NCBI GenBank assembly: GCA_016779015.1
Contig: JADHOK010000078.1
Location: 1-6,173, forward strand
DNA from: PS1 clade bacterium
GTDB taxonomy: Bacteria; Pseudomonadota; Alphaproteobacteria; RS24
Length of the DNA stretch: 6,173 nt
Direction: 5' to 3'
Shown piece after piece: positions 6,027 to 6,173 of the stretch. Every line of letters starts with the position of its first letter. Position 1 is the first letter of the stretch. A program made the translations under genes and the position numbers. Below the pieces are notes generated by a model, which was not told where the DNA came from, did not search any database, and was given only the letters and a program-made list of their open reading frames with translations.

Positions 6027-6173
6027 TCAGGACTTGTGACCCGACAATAAATCTGTAACCAGCTTGGCCGTATGGTCAACCATCGGAATGAGGCGCGCAT
6101 AATCGGTGCGCGTCGGCGCGATGACCCCGACAACGCCGACCAAAGAGCGGCTTTCATCCTGATAGGGGCCGAT
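6027..6173 (-). CDS. hrcA: Heat-inducible transcription repressor HrcA, C-terminal end (5' part outside window)
   Basis: HrcA represses class I heat-shock genes by binding CIRCE operators and is kept active by GroEL. Only the last 48 codons lie in the window, ending in TGA at 6027-6029. They read as a typical HrcA tail: VGVVGVIAPTRTDYARLIP, then MVDHTAKLVTDLLSGHKS. The hydrophobic strand followed by a P-T-R and a Y-A-R-x-I-P-M-V-D segment is the family C-terminal signature. The DNA-binding N-terminus cannot be seen. The position immediately upstream of grpE on the same strand, 107 bp away, is the usual hrcA-grpE arrangement and supports the call. There is no strong terminator between the two genes, so an hrcA-grpE transcript is possible besides grpE's own. 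Confidence 0.93.
   Translation of the reverse strand: MGPYQDESRSLVGVVGVIAPTRTDYARLIPMVDHTAKLVTDLLSGHKS

Noticed and set aside
6022..6033. GTCC-TGAC-GGAC hairpin at the hrcA stop as an intrinsic terminator
   Set aside because: The stem is only 4 bp and is followed by no proper U-run; too weak to call.
1..6173. Mobile elements, CRISPR, tRNA or a novel defence-type system
   Set aside because: No transposase, terminal repeats, spaced repeats, cloverleaf or unknown accessory gene is visible; every sizeable minus-strand gene is a known housekeeping family.

Overview
This is a compact chromosomal housekeeping and heat-shock region, most likely from an alphaproteobacterium. Three things point there: the protein sequences (a short ~210-residue GpmA, a DapB starting MSKMKL, and the DnaK and DnaJ sequence style); the pairing of dapB with gpmA behind dnaJ; and two promoters built as CTTGNN-17 bp-CTANNT, the form typical of alphaproteobacterial vegetative and heat-shock promoters. 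Genus cannot be read from the window. I see no mobile element, CRISPR array, tRNA or rRNA, and no novel protein system. What is worth a second look lies in the intergenic control regions.

Layout. At the left, on the + strand, is the end of a DUF2244 membrane-protein gene (to 485). It converges with a long run of minus-strand genes, separated from gpmA by 8 bp. Read in the direction of transcription, from the right edge, the minus strand carries: the 3' end of hrcA (6173-6027), a 107-bp gap with a grpE promoter, grpE (5919-5323), a 139-bp gap with a well-formed dnaK promoter, dnaK (5183-3228), 49 bp, dnaJ (3178-2006), 47 bp, dapB (1958-1152), 28 bp, and gpmA (1123-494). Every gap is shorter than 300 bases.

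How the genes work together. HrcA is the class I heat-shock repressor. DnaK, DnaJ and GrpE form the Hsp70 folding machine: DnaJ delivers clients and stimulates ATP hydrolysis, and GrpE exchanges nucleotide. dapB (lysine and diaminopimelate synthesis) and gpmA (glycolysis) follow dnaJ closely with no visible promoter of their own, so they are probably co-transcribed with dnaKJ at least in part. Having hrcA, grpE, dnaK and dnaJ all in one block resembles the Firmicutes order; in many alphaproteobacteria hrcA-grpE and dnaKJ are separate loci.

Control signals. Besides the two promoters, the sequence shows a 9-bp direct repeat flanking an AT tract just upstream of the dnaK -35, a GC hairpin in the dnaK leader, a 27-bp inverted repeat at the predicted grpE start point, and two possible long-range pairings that would mask the grpE and dnaJ Shine-Dalgarno sites. 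These are read by eye and untested.
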